Positions 6,778 to 14,634 of a DNA stretch of 18,634 nt are shown here, piece after piece. Source of the stretch: JBHGBB01 sp041946755 (GTDB lineage Bacteria > UBP4 > UBA4092 > JAOAEQ01). The notes beneath the pieces were generated by a model. It was given only the letters and a program-made list of their open reading frames with translations. It made no database searches and was not told the origin of the DNA. The position numbers were made by a program, and so were the translations under genes. Within the stretch, counting starts at the first letter, position 1, and each line of letters opens with the position of its first letter. The stretch covers positions 1-18,634 of the forward strand of contig JBHGBB010000057.1 in assembly GCA_041946755.1 (NCBI GenBank), read 5' to 3'.

Positions 6778-9009
6778 CTATCCGCATTTGGAGAAACCGC
6801 AAGCACGGCAGGTGATACATCCTTCCTGATATTCAAGCAGCATACCGCATTCCGGGCATTGGGGGCACATCCCGACCAATGCCTGTTTAACGGAAGTTCG
6901 TTTTTCCGGTTTAACTTTAACCTGATAGGTTTCTTCCAGATAATGCTGCATCGCTTTTCCAATCGCATCCGCACAGGATAGGGTAACGCTTCCGTTTTCC
7001 CAGAACGGCAACGGGCATCGGATACCTTTGAGATGTTTAACAATCAGTTCCGCTTCTACCCCGGCTTGCAATGCTAAGGAAATCAATCTGCCGGTCGCCT
7101 CCGACTGGGAAGCCATACATCCGCCGGATTTACCCATGGCCGTAAACAGTTCGCATAATCCATGTTCATCTTCGTTAATGGTAACATAGAGATTTCCGCA
7201 CCCGGTTTTGATCTTTTCGGTCACTCCGCGGCTGACCTGTGGTCGCGGTCGGGGATTTACTTTCGATGGTTTTGCTGGGGTAGCTTGATTTTTCCCGATA
7301 TTAATTACCTGTTCTTCCCGGCTTCCATGGCGATACACCGTTACCCCCTTACATCCGAGTTTATAGGCTAACCAATATACTTTTGCTACCTCATCAGTCG
7401 TTGCTTCATGTGGGAAATTAACGGTTTTACTTACCGCGTTATCCACATATTTCTGGAACGATGCCTGCATTTTTAGATGCCATTCCGGGGCGATATCATG
7501 GGCGGTAACAAAAATTTTCTGGATCTCCGGCGGAACCTCTTCCATCGCTTGTACTGAACCATGCTCTGCGATCTTCTGCATGAGTTTTTCACTATAAAAT
7601 CCGCGGGATTTTGCGATCTGTTCAAACAGCGGATTTACTTCGGTTAATTCGACATTCCCCAATCCGGTTTTACGAACATAGGATATCGCAAATAGCGGTT
7701 CGATACCGCTGGAACAACCGGCGATAATTCCAATACTGCCGGTAGGAGCAATGGTAGTAGTAGTCGCATTCCGCATCTTTTTCGCTCCGGGCTTATCATA
7801 AATACTATGCGCGAAATTCGGAAATGCGCCGCGTTCTTTTGCCAGCTCTTGAGAAGTCTTTTTCGCTTCTTTCGCAATAAACTCCATAATTTCTTCAGCT
7901 AGTTTCAATGCCGGGTCGGAATTATAAGGGATTTCTAACAGAATCAACATATCGGCAAATCCCATCACTCCTAACCCGATTTTCCGGTTCCCTTTAGTCA
8001 TCTGCTCAATCATCGGTAGAGGATATCGATTAACTTCAATAACATTGTCCAAAAACCGGGTAGCCAGCTGTACCGTTTTCTTTAGTTTCTCCCAATCAAC
8101 GGCATGTTTATTATTTCCCGATTTCAGCATTTTCGCCAGATTAATCGAGCCGAGGTTGCAGGATTCATAGGGCAGTAACGGTTGTTCTCCGCAAGGGTTG
8201 GTACTTTCGATTTCTCCAAGTTGCGGGGTAGGATTATCCCGATTTAACCGGTCGAGAAAAACAATTCCCGGTTCACCATTTTTCCAGGCGAGGTTGACGA
8301 TTTGCTCGAATACTTCTTTTGCCTTCAATTTCGCGCTCGGCTGTTTCGTTCGCGGATTTAATAATTCATATTCTTCATCTTTTTCCACCGATTTCATAAA
8401 CTTTTCCGTCAGTCCGACCGAGATATTAAAATTATTCAGTTTATTCGAATCCTGTTTAGCAGCGATAAATTTCTGGATATCCGGATGGTCGATCCGGAGT
8501 ATTCCCATATTTGCGCCTCGCCGGGTGCCGCCCTGTTTAATCGCTTCAGTTGCAGCATTGAATACCTCCATAAACGATATCGGACCGCTGGATACTCCGA
8601 GCGTCGATTTCACCGTATCGCCTGCCGGGCGTAATCGGGAAAAAGAAAAACCGGTACCGCCGCCGCTTTGATGAATCAACGCGGTATTCTTTATGGTTTC
8701 GAAGATACTTTCCATCGAATCATCGATTGGAAGCACAAAACATGCGGAAAGTTGACCGAGCGGTCGACCGGCATTCATCAAGGTCGGACTATTCGGTAGA
8801 AACTCTAGAGAAGAAACCATCGCATAGAACTCTTTTTCCAGTTTCTTAATCTCTTTTGCCGGCTTACTGAAATTCTTTTCTGCACTGGCAATAGTATGTG
8901 CTACTCTCTGGAATAATGTTTCCGGGGTTTCGGTAGGTTTACCATGATCATCTTTCTGTAAATATCGTTTCTCTAAAACAATCATTGCATTTTTGGATAA
9001 TAATGACAT
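6778..9009 (-). CDS. nrdJ: Adenosylcobalamin-dependent ribonucleotide reductase (class II)
   Basis: Reduces ribonucleotides to deoxyribonucleotides using a thiyl radical generated from adenosylcobalamin, so no small subunit is needed. The 743 residues start directly with the catalytic core, without an N-terminal ATP-cone. Key residues: C90 in LSACFVLP and C284 in YESCNLGS as the redox pair; C273 as radical cysteine and E275 in NPCGE (271-275). HQSGGGTGFSFS (113-124), GTRRGANMG and APTGSIGIIAGCSSG are also typical. The C-terminus carries a cysteine-rich zinc-ribbon-like tail (about 713-742) with CPECG and CITCRACG, plus the terminal CG. The ATG at 9009 has AGGA eight bases upstream. Control is by a consensus promoter with two NrdR boxes; the leader is over 200 bases. 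The ATPase gene follows 21 bp downstream. Confidence 0.97.
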   Translation of the reverse strand: MSLLSKNAMIVLEKRYLQKDDHGKPTETPETLFQRVAHTIASAEKNFSKPAKEIKKLEKEFYAMVSSLEFLPNSPTLMNAGRPLGQLSACFVLPIDDSMESIFETIKNTALIHQSGGGTGFSFSRLRPAGDTVKSTLGVSSGPISFMEVFNAATEAIKQGGTRRGANMGILRIDHPDIQKFIAAKQDSNKLNNFNISVGLTEKFMKSVEKDEEYELLNPRTKQPSAKLKAKEVFEQIVNLAWKNGEPGIVFLDRLNRDNPTPQLGEIESTNPCGEQPLLPYESCNLGSINLAKMLKSGNNKHAVDWEKLKKTVQLATRFLDNVIEVNRYPLPMIEQMTKGNRKIGLGVMGFADMLILLEIPYNSDPALKLAEEIMEFIAKEAKKTSQELAKERGAFPNFAHSIYDKPGAKKMRNATTTTIAPTGSIGIIAGCSSGIEPLFAISYVRKTGLGNVELTEVNPLFEQIAKSRGFYSEKLMQKIAEHGSVQAMEEVPPEIQKIFVTAHDIAPEWHLKMQASFQKYVDNAVSKTVNFPHEATTDEVAKVYWLAYKLGCKGVTVYRHGSREEQVINIGKNQATPAKPSKVNPRPRPQVSRGVTEKIKTGCGNLYVTINEDEHGLCELFTAMGKSGGCMASQSEATGRLISLALQAGVEAELIVKHLKGIRCPLPFWENGSVTLSCADAIGKAMQHYLEETYQVKVKPEKRTSVKQALVGMCPQCPECGMLLEYQEGCITCRACGFSKCG

Positions 9010-9218
9010 AGAATAAGTCCTGTATTTTAAATATATTACGTTATCAGTTATTTTCTCTTCCCGCGATCGCAGGAATCGGTTATATACGCTCCCCCTCGTA
9101 ATCAGGCAAAGTAACAGCTCCGCTGATTTTCTTATTTTTTTAGCTATCGACAGAAAATCATATTAAATAAAACAATCTGCATATGCTGTTTTTACATTGA
9201 TTAAACTGGAAGGTTGAC

Positions 9219-9234
9219 ACACAATATATAGTGT
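9219..9234. promoter_or_regulatory. NrdR box 1 (downstream of the nrdJ -10)
   Basis: The 16-mer acacaatatatagtgt matches the NrdR-box consensus acaCwAtATaTwGtgt at every position. NrdR is the zinc-ATP-cone repressor of ribonucleotide reductase genes. This copy lies just downstream of the -10, around positions +2 to +17 of the expected transcript, where bound repressor would block RNA polymerase. Confidence 0.9.
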
Positions 9235-9242
9235 GCTCAAGT

Positions 9243-9270
9243 ATTATACTCCACAATATATAGTTGTCAA
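9243..9270 (-). promoter_or_regulatory. Consensus promoter of nrdJ
   Basis: On the minus strand TTGACA (9270-9265) and TATAAT (9248-9243) are both perfect sigma70-type boxes with a 16-base spacer. The expected start is near 9236, giving a leader of about 225 bases before the ATG at 9009. One NrdR box fills the spacer and a second covers the expected start-proximal region. Confidence 0.85.
9251..9266. promoter_or_regulatory. NrdR box 2 (between -35 and -10 of nrdJ)
   Basis: The 16-mer ccacaatatatagttg keeps the core CAATATATAG and matches the consensus at 13 of 16 positions. It starts 32 bp from box 1, about three helical turns, so both face the same side of the DNA, as is known for paired NrdR operators. 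It occupies the promoter spacer and overlaps the -35 edge. Confidence 0.85.
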
Positions 9271-9470
9271 TAGTTTTTTTTGCTAATTATGTAAATATTT
9301 TTGTAATTTGGTTAACTATAGTAATTTCAACCACTTAGTTTTTAACAAAAAGGATAGGATAATCGCCGGTAACGCTGATTTTTCAAGGTCAGATAGTATG
9401 CTAAAATAATAATTCGAAATAATTAACCGAGGAGATAGACGAAAACCGCTACCAGTCTAATAATGAGGTT

Positions 9471-10391
9471 ATGAAGATGCTTGTATCAGAAATCGCTCGA
9501 TGGATTTATTGGTATCCCTGGAGGGTTTTGGTCCAGCTTCTTCCCATATCAATAAGTTATCGATTGGCGAATAGCGCGGGTTACGGCATGTATTTATTCG
9601 CTCGCGGGAGAAGAGCAAGAACCTATCAAGGGTTGAAAATTACTTTTCCGGATGCAACCGCAAGAGAATTGCATCGGATGGTACGACGAACCTTCCAGAA
9701 CTATGCGCTGAATTCGATAGAAGTTTTTTATTATCCGAAATTAAATCCGGTAAAAATAAATACCATGGTGCAGTATCAGGGATTGGATATCCTCGATTCT
9801 GCACTACAGCAGCATCGCGGGGTAATCTTAGCGCATGGCCATTTCGGGAACGAAGAATTTCTCATGCCGGCATTAGGATATGCCGGATATAAATTACATC
9901 AAATCGGTAGCCGATGGCAGCCGCCGATAGTAACCGATACCGGATTCGGTAAACTCGTTAATAGCATTCGGAACAAAGCTTTTGAAAAACGGATTGGGTA
10001 TCGCGAACAGCTGCCGGTAACATTCCATTATATCGATAAAACATTACGCAGTGCCGTTCGCGTATTACAGCAGAACGAAGTGGTTTTGTTTGCGGTCGAT
10101 GGCCGGGAATCGGAGCAATGGCTGGAGTTGGAGTTTCTCGGGCGGAAAGCCTGGTTTTCTCCCGGATTAGCCCGATTTGCTAAATTAACCCATGCGGTAG
10201 TGCTTCCGGTATTTCTGCTCCGGGAACCGAAATATCAGCATCGGTTGATTATCGGAAAACCGATTGAAATTGAAAATAAAGATGACGAATCGATAGTTAA
10301 AGAGTTTATTGCTATTCTGGAATCATACGTTCGCCGATATCCGGAACATTATGCAAAAGTATATTGGTTACATTCGCCGTTTTTTGTATAA
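9471..10391 (+). CDS. LpxL/HtrB-like lipid A-type acyltransferase (first copy)
   Basis: A 306-residue member of the lysophospholipid/lipid A acyltransferase family, whose members add a secondary acyl chain to lipid A at the inner face of the cytoplasmic membrane. The N-terminus WIYWYPWRVLVQLLPISISYRL is the usual hydrophobic anchor. The catalytic pair is visible as H124 and E129 in HGHFGNEE (122-129), the HX4E form of the family's HX4D/E motif, and FAVDGRE (about 207-213) matches the substrate-side block. Two starts are possible: ATG 9471, or ATG 9477, which has GAGG eight bases upstream and fits better. It leads the plus-strand cluster and is followed after 90 bp by a radical SAM gene and then a second, divergent copy. 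Acyl chain and acceptor are unknown. Confidence 0.85.
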   Translation: MKMLVSEIARWIYWYPWRVLVQLLPISISYRLANSAGYGMYLFARGRRARTYQGLKITFPDATARELHRMVRRTFQNYALNSIEVFYYPKLNPVKINTMVQYQGLDILDSALQQHRGVILAHGHFGNEEFLMPALGYAGYKLHQIGSRWQPPIVTDTGFGKLVNSIRNKAFEKRIGYREQLPVTFHYIDKTLRSAVRVLQQNEVVLFAVDGRESEQWLELEFLGRKAWFSPGLARFAKLTHAVVLPVFLLREPKYQHRLIIGKPIEIENKDDESIVKEFIAILESYVRRYPEHYAKVYWLHSPFFV

Positions 10392-10420
10392 AAAAATATT
10401 CCGGCGATTGTTATGATTCG

Positions 10421-10460
10421 ATTCCAGCGATACCACTTGCAGAATAATCGGTATTGGAAT
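10421..10460 (+). other. Imperfect hairpin between first acyltransferase and radical SAM gene
   Basis: ATTCCA-gcg-ATACC (10421-10434) can pair with GGTATTGGAAT (10450-10460) over 11 base pairs with a three-base bulge and a 15-base loop. There is no T-run, so it reads more like an RNA-stabilising or processing hairpin than a terminator. It ends about 20 bases before the ATG at 10482, which has no clear ribosome-binding site. Confidence 0.35.
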
Positions 10461-10481
10461 TGCGGGACTCGTATTTAATCT

Positions 10482-11834
10482 ATGAAAGTTCTTTTAGTTC
10501 AAGCGCATACCGGAAGGAAAGAACCGGAAATAATCTTCCCGTTAGAATTAGCCTATCTAGCCGGCGCGCTTACCACAACGCCATATCATCATACAGTTCG
10601 GATTATCGATCTGAATATCGAGTCCGATCCTTATGGCTCATTATCCGATATCATACAATCGTTTTTACCGGATGTAATTGGAATTTCGCAACCGAATCTG
10701 GATACCGCCGATTTACGCGATCCCTATATTTATCTGCAAACCTTACAACCTACTTTGCAACTGATTCGACGTTTGATTCCCGAAACCATTATTATTGCCG
10801 GTGGTTCCGGCTTTTCTTTATTCCCGGAGAGAATTATAGACCGAATTCCGGAAATAGATTTTGGCGTTTATTTGGAAGGGGAGCAGTCGTTACCGGAGCT
10901 GTTATCGCAGCTGACCGCTCCGCAAAACGTTCCAGGAATCTGGTATCGGAAAGACCGGAAAATATTATTTTCCGGAATTAGATTGTTACCGGGATTTGAT
11001 AAGATTTCAAGACCGCAATATGCGCTGCTAGATATGCCAAAATACTGTTCTAGTACATCAGTGATTGGAATCGAAAGTAAACGCGGCTGTCTGCTCTCTT
11101 GTATCTATTGCGTATCTCCGCAGTTACAGGGAACGATGCTGCGATTGCGGCCGCCGCAATCGGTAGTAGACGATATCGAATGGCTGGTTAAAACCTATCA
11201 GATTCCGGGTTTTGTTTTTGTCGATAGTATTTTTAATCTGCCGAAAGAGCATGCGATTGCGATTTGTCAGGAAATTATCGATCGGAAGTTATCGAATATC
11301 TCCTGGTCGGCATATTTCGATATTGCAGGAATCGATGCGGATTTTATTCGGCTGGCGAAATCCGCCGGGTGTACCGATTTTTATTTTTCACCGGATGCGA
11401 TTACCGACTCTGCATTAAAAGCATTACAGAAAAATTATACGATTACCGATATTCAAAACACCATGAAATTATGCCGGTCTATTCCCGGAGTGGTTGCCGA
11501 ATATTCGTTCTATCTCAACGCTCCGGGACTGACCTTTGGCGGATATCTCAAAACGCTCTGGTATTTTATTTTCGAAAATATCAGGCTTGGGTTACGCCGG
11601 AAAGGGAGCGTTCGGTTAGCCTGGCTCCGCATTCTGCCGAAAACCGAACTACAGCATCTGGCGATACAGCAAGGATTCATTACTCCCGAGACGGATTTAT
11701 TACCAGAAAATGAAAAAGACCTTAAATCGGTATATTATCTCAATCCGAAATTCCGGATTCTCGATTATCTAGCGTTAAGATTAATTGGTATAATTTATCT
11801 GATTTTTGGTGAATTGACCAAGAAGAAAGATTAA
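10482..11834 (+). CDS. B12-binding-domain radical SAM enzyme of unknown substrate
   Basis: A 450-residue protein with two domains. Residues 1 to about 150 resemble a cobalamin-binding Rossmann fold (MKVLLVQAH, PLELAYLAGAL, DVIGIS, IIIAGGSGFSLFPE, VYLEGEQSLPEL), though the DxHxxG histidine motif is absent. The radical SAM core follows with C203, C207 and C210 in GCLLSCIYC, the CxxxCxxC ligands of the 4Fe-4S cluster. FVFVDSIFN and AGCTDFYFSPD are typical strands of the barrel. The C-terminus (about 430-445) is hydrophobic, suggesting membrane contact. Relatives include BchE- and HpnR-like enzymes and many methylases of antibiotics and lipids. Lying between two acyltransferases, only 6 bp before the second, it may modify the same lipid, but this is inference. 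The start is ATG with a weak ribosome-binding site. Confidence 0.85.
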   Translation: MKVLLVQAHTGRKEPEIIFPLELAYLAGALTTTPYHHTVRIIDLNIESDPYGSLSDIIQSFLPDVIGISQPNLDTADLRDPYIYLQTLQPTLQLIRRLIPETIIIAGGSGFSLFPERIIDRIPEIDFGVYLEGEQSLPELLSQLTAPQNVPGIWYRKDRKILFSGIRLLPGFDKISRPQYALLDMPKYCSSTSVIGIESKRGCLLSCIYCVSPQLQGTMLRLRPPQSVVDDIEWLVKTYQIPGFVFVDSIFNLPKEHAIAICQEIIDRKLSNISWSAYFDIAGIDADFIRLAKSAGCTDFYFSPDAITDSALKALQKNYTITDIQNTMKLCRSIPGVVAEYSFYLNAPGLTFGGYLKTLWYFIFENIRLGLRRKGSVRLAWLRILPKTELQHLAIQQGFITPETDLLPENEKDLKSVYYLNPKFRILDYLALRLIGIIYLIFGELTKKKD

Positions 11835-11840
11835 AAAGAT

Positions 11841-12821
11841 ATGCGGGTGCAAGAAAGTTTTCTGCGCGATATTTCACGCATCATCATTTGGTATCCGGGA
11901 CGATGGCTCGTTCGCCTCCTTCCGATTACCTGGAGTATTCGGCTATTTCGGTGTTTGGGTCGATTACATGCGCAGTTGTCAAAAGGGAGAAAGAATCATC
12001 TTATTGAGCAATACAATTTGGTTTTTAATCCGCAGAAGTATCCAGTATCTACGCAACCGTTTGTTCAAGACTATTTGATTAACCATTACCAAACGCAGCT
12101 TTCGATATTTTTCTTTCCGAAACTCAAAAAAACCAATATCGATTCCATCCATTCTTTTTCCGGACTCGACCATCTCGATCGAGCATTAGAAAAAGAAAGC
12201 GGGGCGATTCTGCTGCATGCGCATTTCGGGCCTGCGCAATTAACCCTGGTAGCGTTAGGATTGCAGGGGTATCCGATGCTGCAAATCGGATTGCCATCCG
12301 ATGCCGGGCTTAGTTGGATCGGTAGGAAAGTATCCTATCGATTGCGGCAGAGAGAAGAATCGAAAATCCCGGCCCAATTAGTTCCGGCAGACGGATATCT
12401 TCGTCCGGTGGTTAAAGGATTGCATCATAACCGGATTATTATGACTACCGCTGATGGTGCCGGAGGCGGGAAATATCTCGGTAAATTCGTTGCGCTACCT
12501 TTTCTCGGTAAACCATTTCCTTTTTCACTCGGAGCGATGCAGTTAGCTGACCGAATCGATACTCCCATTCTCCCGATATTTTTGGTTCCGATAAATAAAA
12601 CGCAATGGCAAACCGTTATCTATCCGCCGTTACCAGCAGCCGCTACCATGGAACAAGAACTACAGCCCTTTATCGTTTTATTCGAATCATATATGCTACA
12701 ATATCCCGGATTATGGCATTTCTGGGATGAAATCGCACAACGGCTGGAATATGCGCAGCAGCTTAGCCGAGAACCTAAAAACGAAAAAACGGAAGAACAA
12801 AAAAACGGAAGTACTACTTGA
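11841..12821 (+). CDS. LpxL/HtrB-like acyltransferase, second copy with altered catalytic motif
   Basis: A 326-residue homologue of the first acyltransferase: the N-terminus IIIWYPGRWLVRLLPITWSIRLF (about 14-36) and the FFFPKL block (about 90-95) align with WIYWYPWRVLVQLLPIS and VFYYPKL there. The motif reads LLHAHFGPAQ, so H128 is kept but the acidic residue four further on is Q133, giving HX4Q instead of HX4E/D. TTADGAGGGKYL and LPFLGKPFPFSLG match the second half of the fold. It may be weakly active, use another acid, or act on a different substrate. It starts 6 bp after the radical SAM stop, implying coupled translation. The last residues (KNEKTEEQKNGSTT) are encoded by an aaaacggaag repeat and look like a non-functional tail. 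Confidence 0.8.
   Translation: MRVQESFLRDISRIIIWYPGRWLVRLLPITWSIRLFRCLGRLHAQLSKGRKNHLIEQYNLVFNPQKYPVSTQPFVQDYLINHYQTQLSIFFFPKLKKTNIDSIHSFSGLDHLDRALEKESGAILLHAHFGPAQLTLVALGLQGYPMLQIGLPSDAGLSWIGRKVSYRLRQREESKIPAQLVPADGYLRPVVKGLHHNRIIMTTADGAGGGKYLGKFVALPFLGKPFPFSLGAMQLADRIDTPILPIFLVPINKTQWQTVIYPPLPAAATMEQELQPFIVLFESYMLQYPGLWHFWDEIAQRLEYAQQLSREPKNEKTEEQKNGSTT
12778..12812 (+). repeat. aaacggaag repeat forming the 3' end of the second acyltransferase gene
   Basis: The string aaaaaacggaag is followed by aacaaaa and then aaaacggaag, two copies of an (a)aacggaag unit, encoding KNEKTEEQKNGS just before the stop. The resulting charged tail has no counterpart in the first acyltransferase copy. Confidence 0.45.
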
Positions 12822-12894
12822 AATAGGGCTACTACTCAATTCGATAAAAGAAATTATTGCGCCGATCTTGTACATAATAATAAATTAACTCATG

Positions 12895-12938
12895 GTTGAA
12901 AATTGAGTGTTAAATATTGAATATTGAAAATTGAAATT
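12895..12938. repeat. attgaaa/attgaat heptamer array in the gap before the ligase gene
   Basis: About six degenerate copies of a 7-bp unit attgaaa, attgaat or attgagt run in a row (for example attgaatattgaaaattga at 12917-12936). This is a different unit from that used in the other gaps, but of the same period. It sits about 25 bp upstream of the O-antigen ligase start. Confidence 0.6.
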
Positions 12939-12961
12939 ATTTCTTTCATCTCCAAAAGGAT

Positions 12962-14479
12962 ATGCAACATTTAACTGAATCAAAAGCTCCTATTTCATTG
13001 AATACTATTCCCGCCCGATGGTGGATAGTATTAATTAGCATCGAAGTAGCGATCGGCTTGTTGGTTGGTATCATCCCTTCAGTCGCGCAGCCGGAATTGG
13101 TTATCGGGATTATGGTGCTAATCGCTTATTTTGGCTTGGCGTTAGTCCGGCCGCAAATAGCGCTGGGGATCCTGATATTTACTTACCCATTCTTCAATAT
13201 TACCTTAAAAACGACCTATCAGGATCAAACCTATAATTATATGATCATCCCGGTGGTTTTAGCGCCGCTTATTGCGATCGCGATGTTAGCCAGAACGACT
13301 GCAAAATTATATATCCCGTGGAAACCGCAACTATTTCTGTTGGTCCCGGTATTCTTATTGGCGGTCTGGAGCGCGTTTACTACTTGCTGGGCACAGAATC
13401 AAGCCGGCCCCTGGTTTATTGCAATTCATTTTATAGTAGCGGTGTCGATTATCTATAGTACGTTCCAGATTATCCAGACCGAAAAGGTATATCGTCAAAT
13501 CCTCTGGATTGTTTTTTATTCCGGATTAATTACTGCTACTGCTATCATCCTATCGACGATACTAACGAGGAACTATATTTTTAATTATCACATCATCGAG
13601 TTCAGCGGATTGGACTTAACCTTCCAGACTTTTTTCTATCTAATGTCAGAGAAATCGTTACGGGCGATGGGGTTCGGTACTTACAATCAGATGGCACTGG
13701 TTATGACCTTACAGTTATTTATCACCGGGGTGTTATTATTAACCGCAAAAAAGAGGAAAACGCAATGGCTGCTCGGATTTGCGATGCTCTATATGCTCTA
13801 TGCGCAGGCGTTAACCAAAACCCGGGCACCGATGTTGGGAATGTTGATCGGTGCAGTGGTAGCGATATATTTATTAACCCGGTATATGCCGAAGTTTAAA
13901 TATAAAGCGGTTTGGTTAACAACCATCGTTTTTATATTATGTTTAACATTAGTTATTTTATCGATTGTTGGCAATTTTCAAAAAGGATTATCGCGATATA
14001 CTTCTACCGCTTCCGGGGTCGAGGTTAAAGATAGTTCCTGGACCTTGCGATTGACCTGGCTGGAAAACTGTACTACCTATTTAGTCAATTCCTATGGATT
14101 CGGGACCGGGGCCGGAAATATTACCAATATCCTCTATGAACATGCGCCGCATCCGCATGATACTTTTCTGCATCTCATCACCGAATTAGGGTTTATCGGT
14201 GCAATTATTTTGTTTACGATTATTTTAAGCATCATTCGAAAAACGATACAGGCGTTACATCAGCCGCATCTCTCACGCGACTTGCAATATATGGTGATCA
14301 TGATTACCGGGGGATTGGTAGCGTTTGCGTTGTCGTTAGCGTTCGAATACGATTATTTTTATGACCCGACCTGGTATTATCTGGCGTTGCTATTAGTGCC
14401 AATCAATCTAGCCTTAACATGCAAAGATAAAGAGAAACTTGATTTAAATGTCAAATGCCAAAATCCAAATGTCAAATAA
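12962..14479 (+). CDS. O-antigen ligase/polymerase-like membrane protein (Wzy_C/WaaL type)
   Basis: A 505-residue polytopic membrane protein with roughly a dozen hydrophobic segments. The large periplasmic loop is followed by FGTGAGNI and HAPHPHDTFLHLITELGFIG (394-413), the histidine/glutamate signature of the Wzy_C family, with TKTRAPMLGMLIG earlier (about 286-298). Family members join undecaprenyl-linked glycan to lipid A-core (WaaL), polymerise O-units (Wzy) or glycosylate proteins; sequence alone does not separate these. Company with acyltransferases and a GT9 enzyme favours lipopolysaccharide. The ATG has AAAGGA only one base away, an unusually tight spacing. The last dozen residues (LDLNVKCQNPNVK) and the stop are encoded by a heptamer-type repeat that continues into the gap. 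Confidence 0.85.
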   Translation: MQHLTESKAPISLNTIPARWWIVLISIEVAIGLLVGIIPSVAQPELVIGIMVLIAYFGLALVRPQIALGILIFTYPFFNITLKTTYQDQTYNYMIIPVVLAPLIAIAMLARTTAKLYIPWKPQLFLLVPVFLLAVWSAFTTCWAQNQAGPWFIAIHFIVAVSIIYSTFQIIQTEKVYRQILWIVFYSGLITATAIILSTILTRNYIFNYHIIEFSGLDLTFQTFFYLMSEKSLRAMGFGTYNQMALVMTLQLFITGVLLLTAKKRKTQWLLGFAMLYMLYAQALTKTRAPMLGMLIGAVVAIYLLTRYMPKFKYKAVWLTTIVFILCLTLVILSIVGNFQKGLSRYTSTASGVEVKDSSWTLRLTWLENCTTYLVNSYGFGTGAGNITNILYEHAPHPHDTFLHLITELGFIGAIILFTIILSIIRKTIQALHQPHLSRDLQYMVIMITGGLVAFALSLAFEYDYFYDPTWYYLALLLVPINLALTCKDKEKLDLNVKCQNPNVK

Positions 14480-14597
14480 ATGTCCAATGACTAATATCCA
14501 ATCTCCAATTTAAAACTCACATAAAATGTTTTAGTTTAACATTAAGTCATTTGGCGTTGGAAATTGATTTGGCATTTGATATTGGGAATTAGACATT
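14446..14597. repeat. Degenerate aaatgtc/aaatgcc repeat with inverted partner
   Basis: From 14446 to about 14511 runs a degenerate series of roughly 7-bp units (aaatgtc, aaatgcc, aaaatcc, aaatgtc, aaatgtccaatgac). From about 14541 to 14597 the complementary form runs the other way. Exact 12-bp inverted matches include TCAAATGCCAAA (14451-14462) with its complement at 14568-14579. It covers the ligase stop and the whole gap up to 38 bp before the next gene. Confidence 0.65.
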
Positions 14598-14634
14598 AGT
14601 GAAATTTATAGATATTATCACTTACTAAACCATT

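Larger units (their letters stand above)
9010..9470. other. Divergent control region between nrdJ and the envelope cluster
   Basis: It holds the nrdJ leader, promoter and NrdR boxes (left to 9270), then about 200 bp of A+T-rich DNA leading to the first acyltransferase gene. For the plus strand the best pair I find is TTGTCA (9264-9269), 18 bases, TATGTA (9288-9293); it is weak, and overlaps NrdR box 2. GAGG at 9465-9468 is the ribosome-binding site of the right-hand gene. I see no cobalamin-riboswitch motif in the nrdJ leader. It contains one GCGATCGC octamer. Confidence 0.5.

Noticed and set aside
8198..8671. 157-residue frame antisense to nrdJ
   Set aside because: It lies wholly inside the strongly conserved nrdJ coding sequence, has no family features, and is explained by reverse-strand openness of that gene.
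9060..9073. HIP1-type GCGATCGC palindrome
   Set aside because: Only isolated copies are seen (here and near 13275), far from the density typical of genomes with highly iterated palindromes.
9010..9236. Cobalamin riboswitch in the long nrdJ leader
   Set aside because: The leader is long enough, but I do not see the B12-box (GCCACTG-like) or the expected stem pattern. A covariance-model search would settle it.
9264..9293. Plus-strand promoter for the envelope cluster
   Set aside because: TTGTCA with TATGTA is a weak match, overlaps NrdR box 2, and would leave an untranslated leader of about 170 bases; too weak to list as its own feature.
10454..10981. 175-residue frame overlapping the radical SAM gene
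   Set aside because: It overlaps the cobalamin-binding domain in another frame; composition rich in serine, tyrosine and arginine with no domain indicates a shadow.
11264..11713. 149-residue frame inside the radical SAM gene
   Set aside because: Out of frame with the well-supported enzyme and without recognisable motifs.
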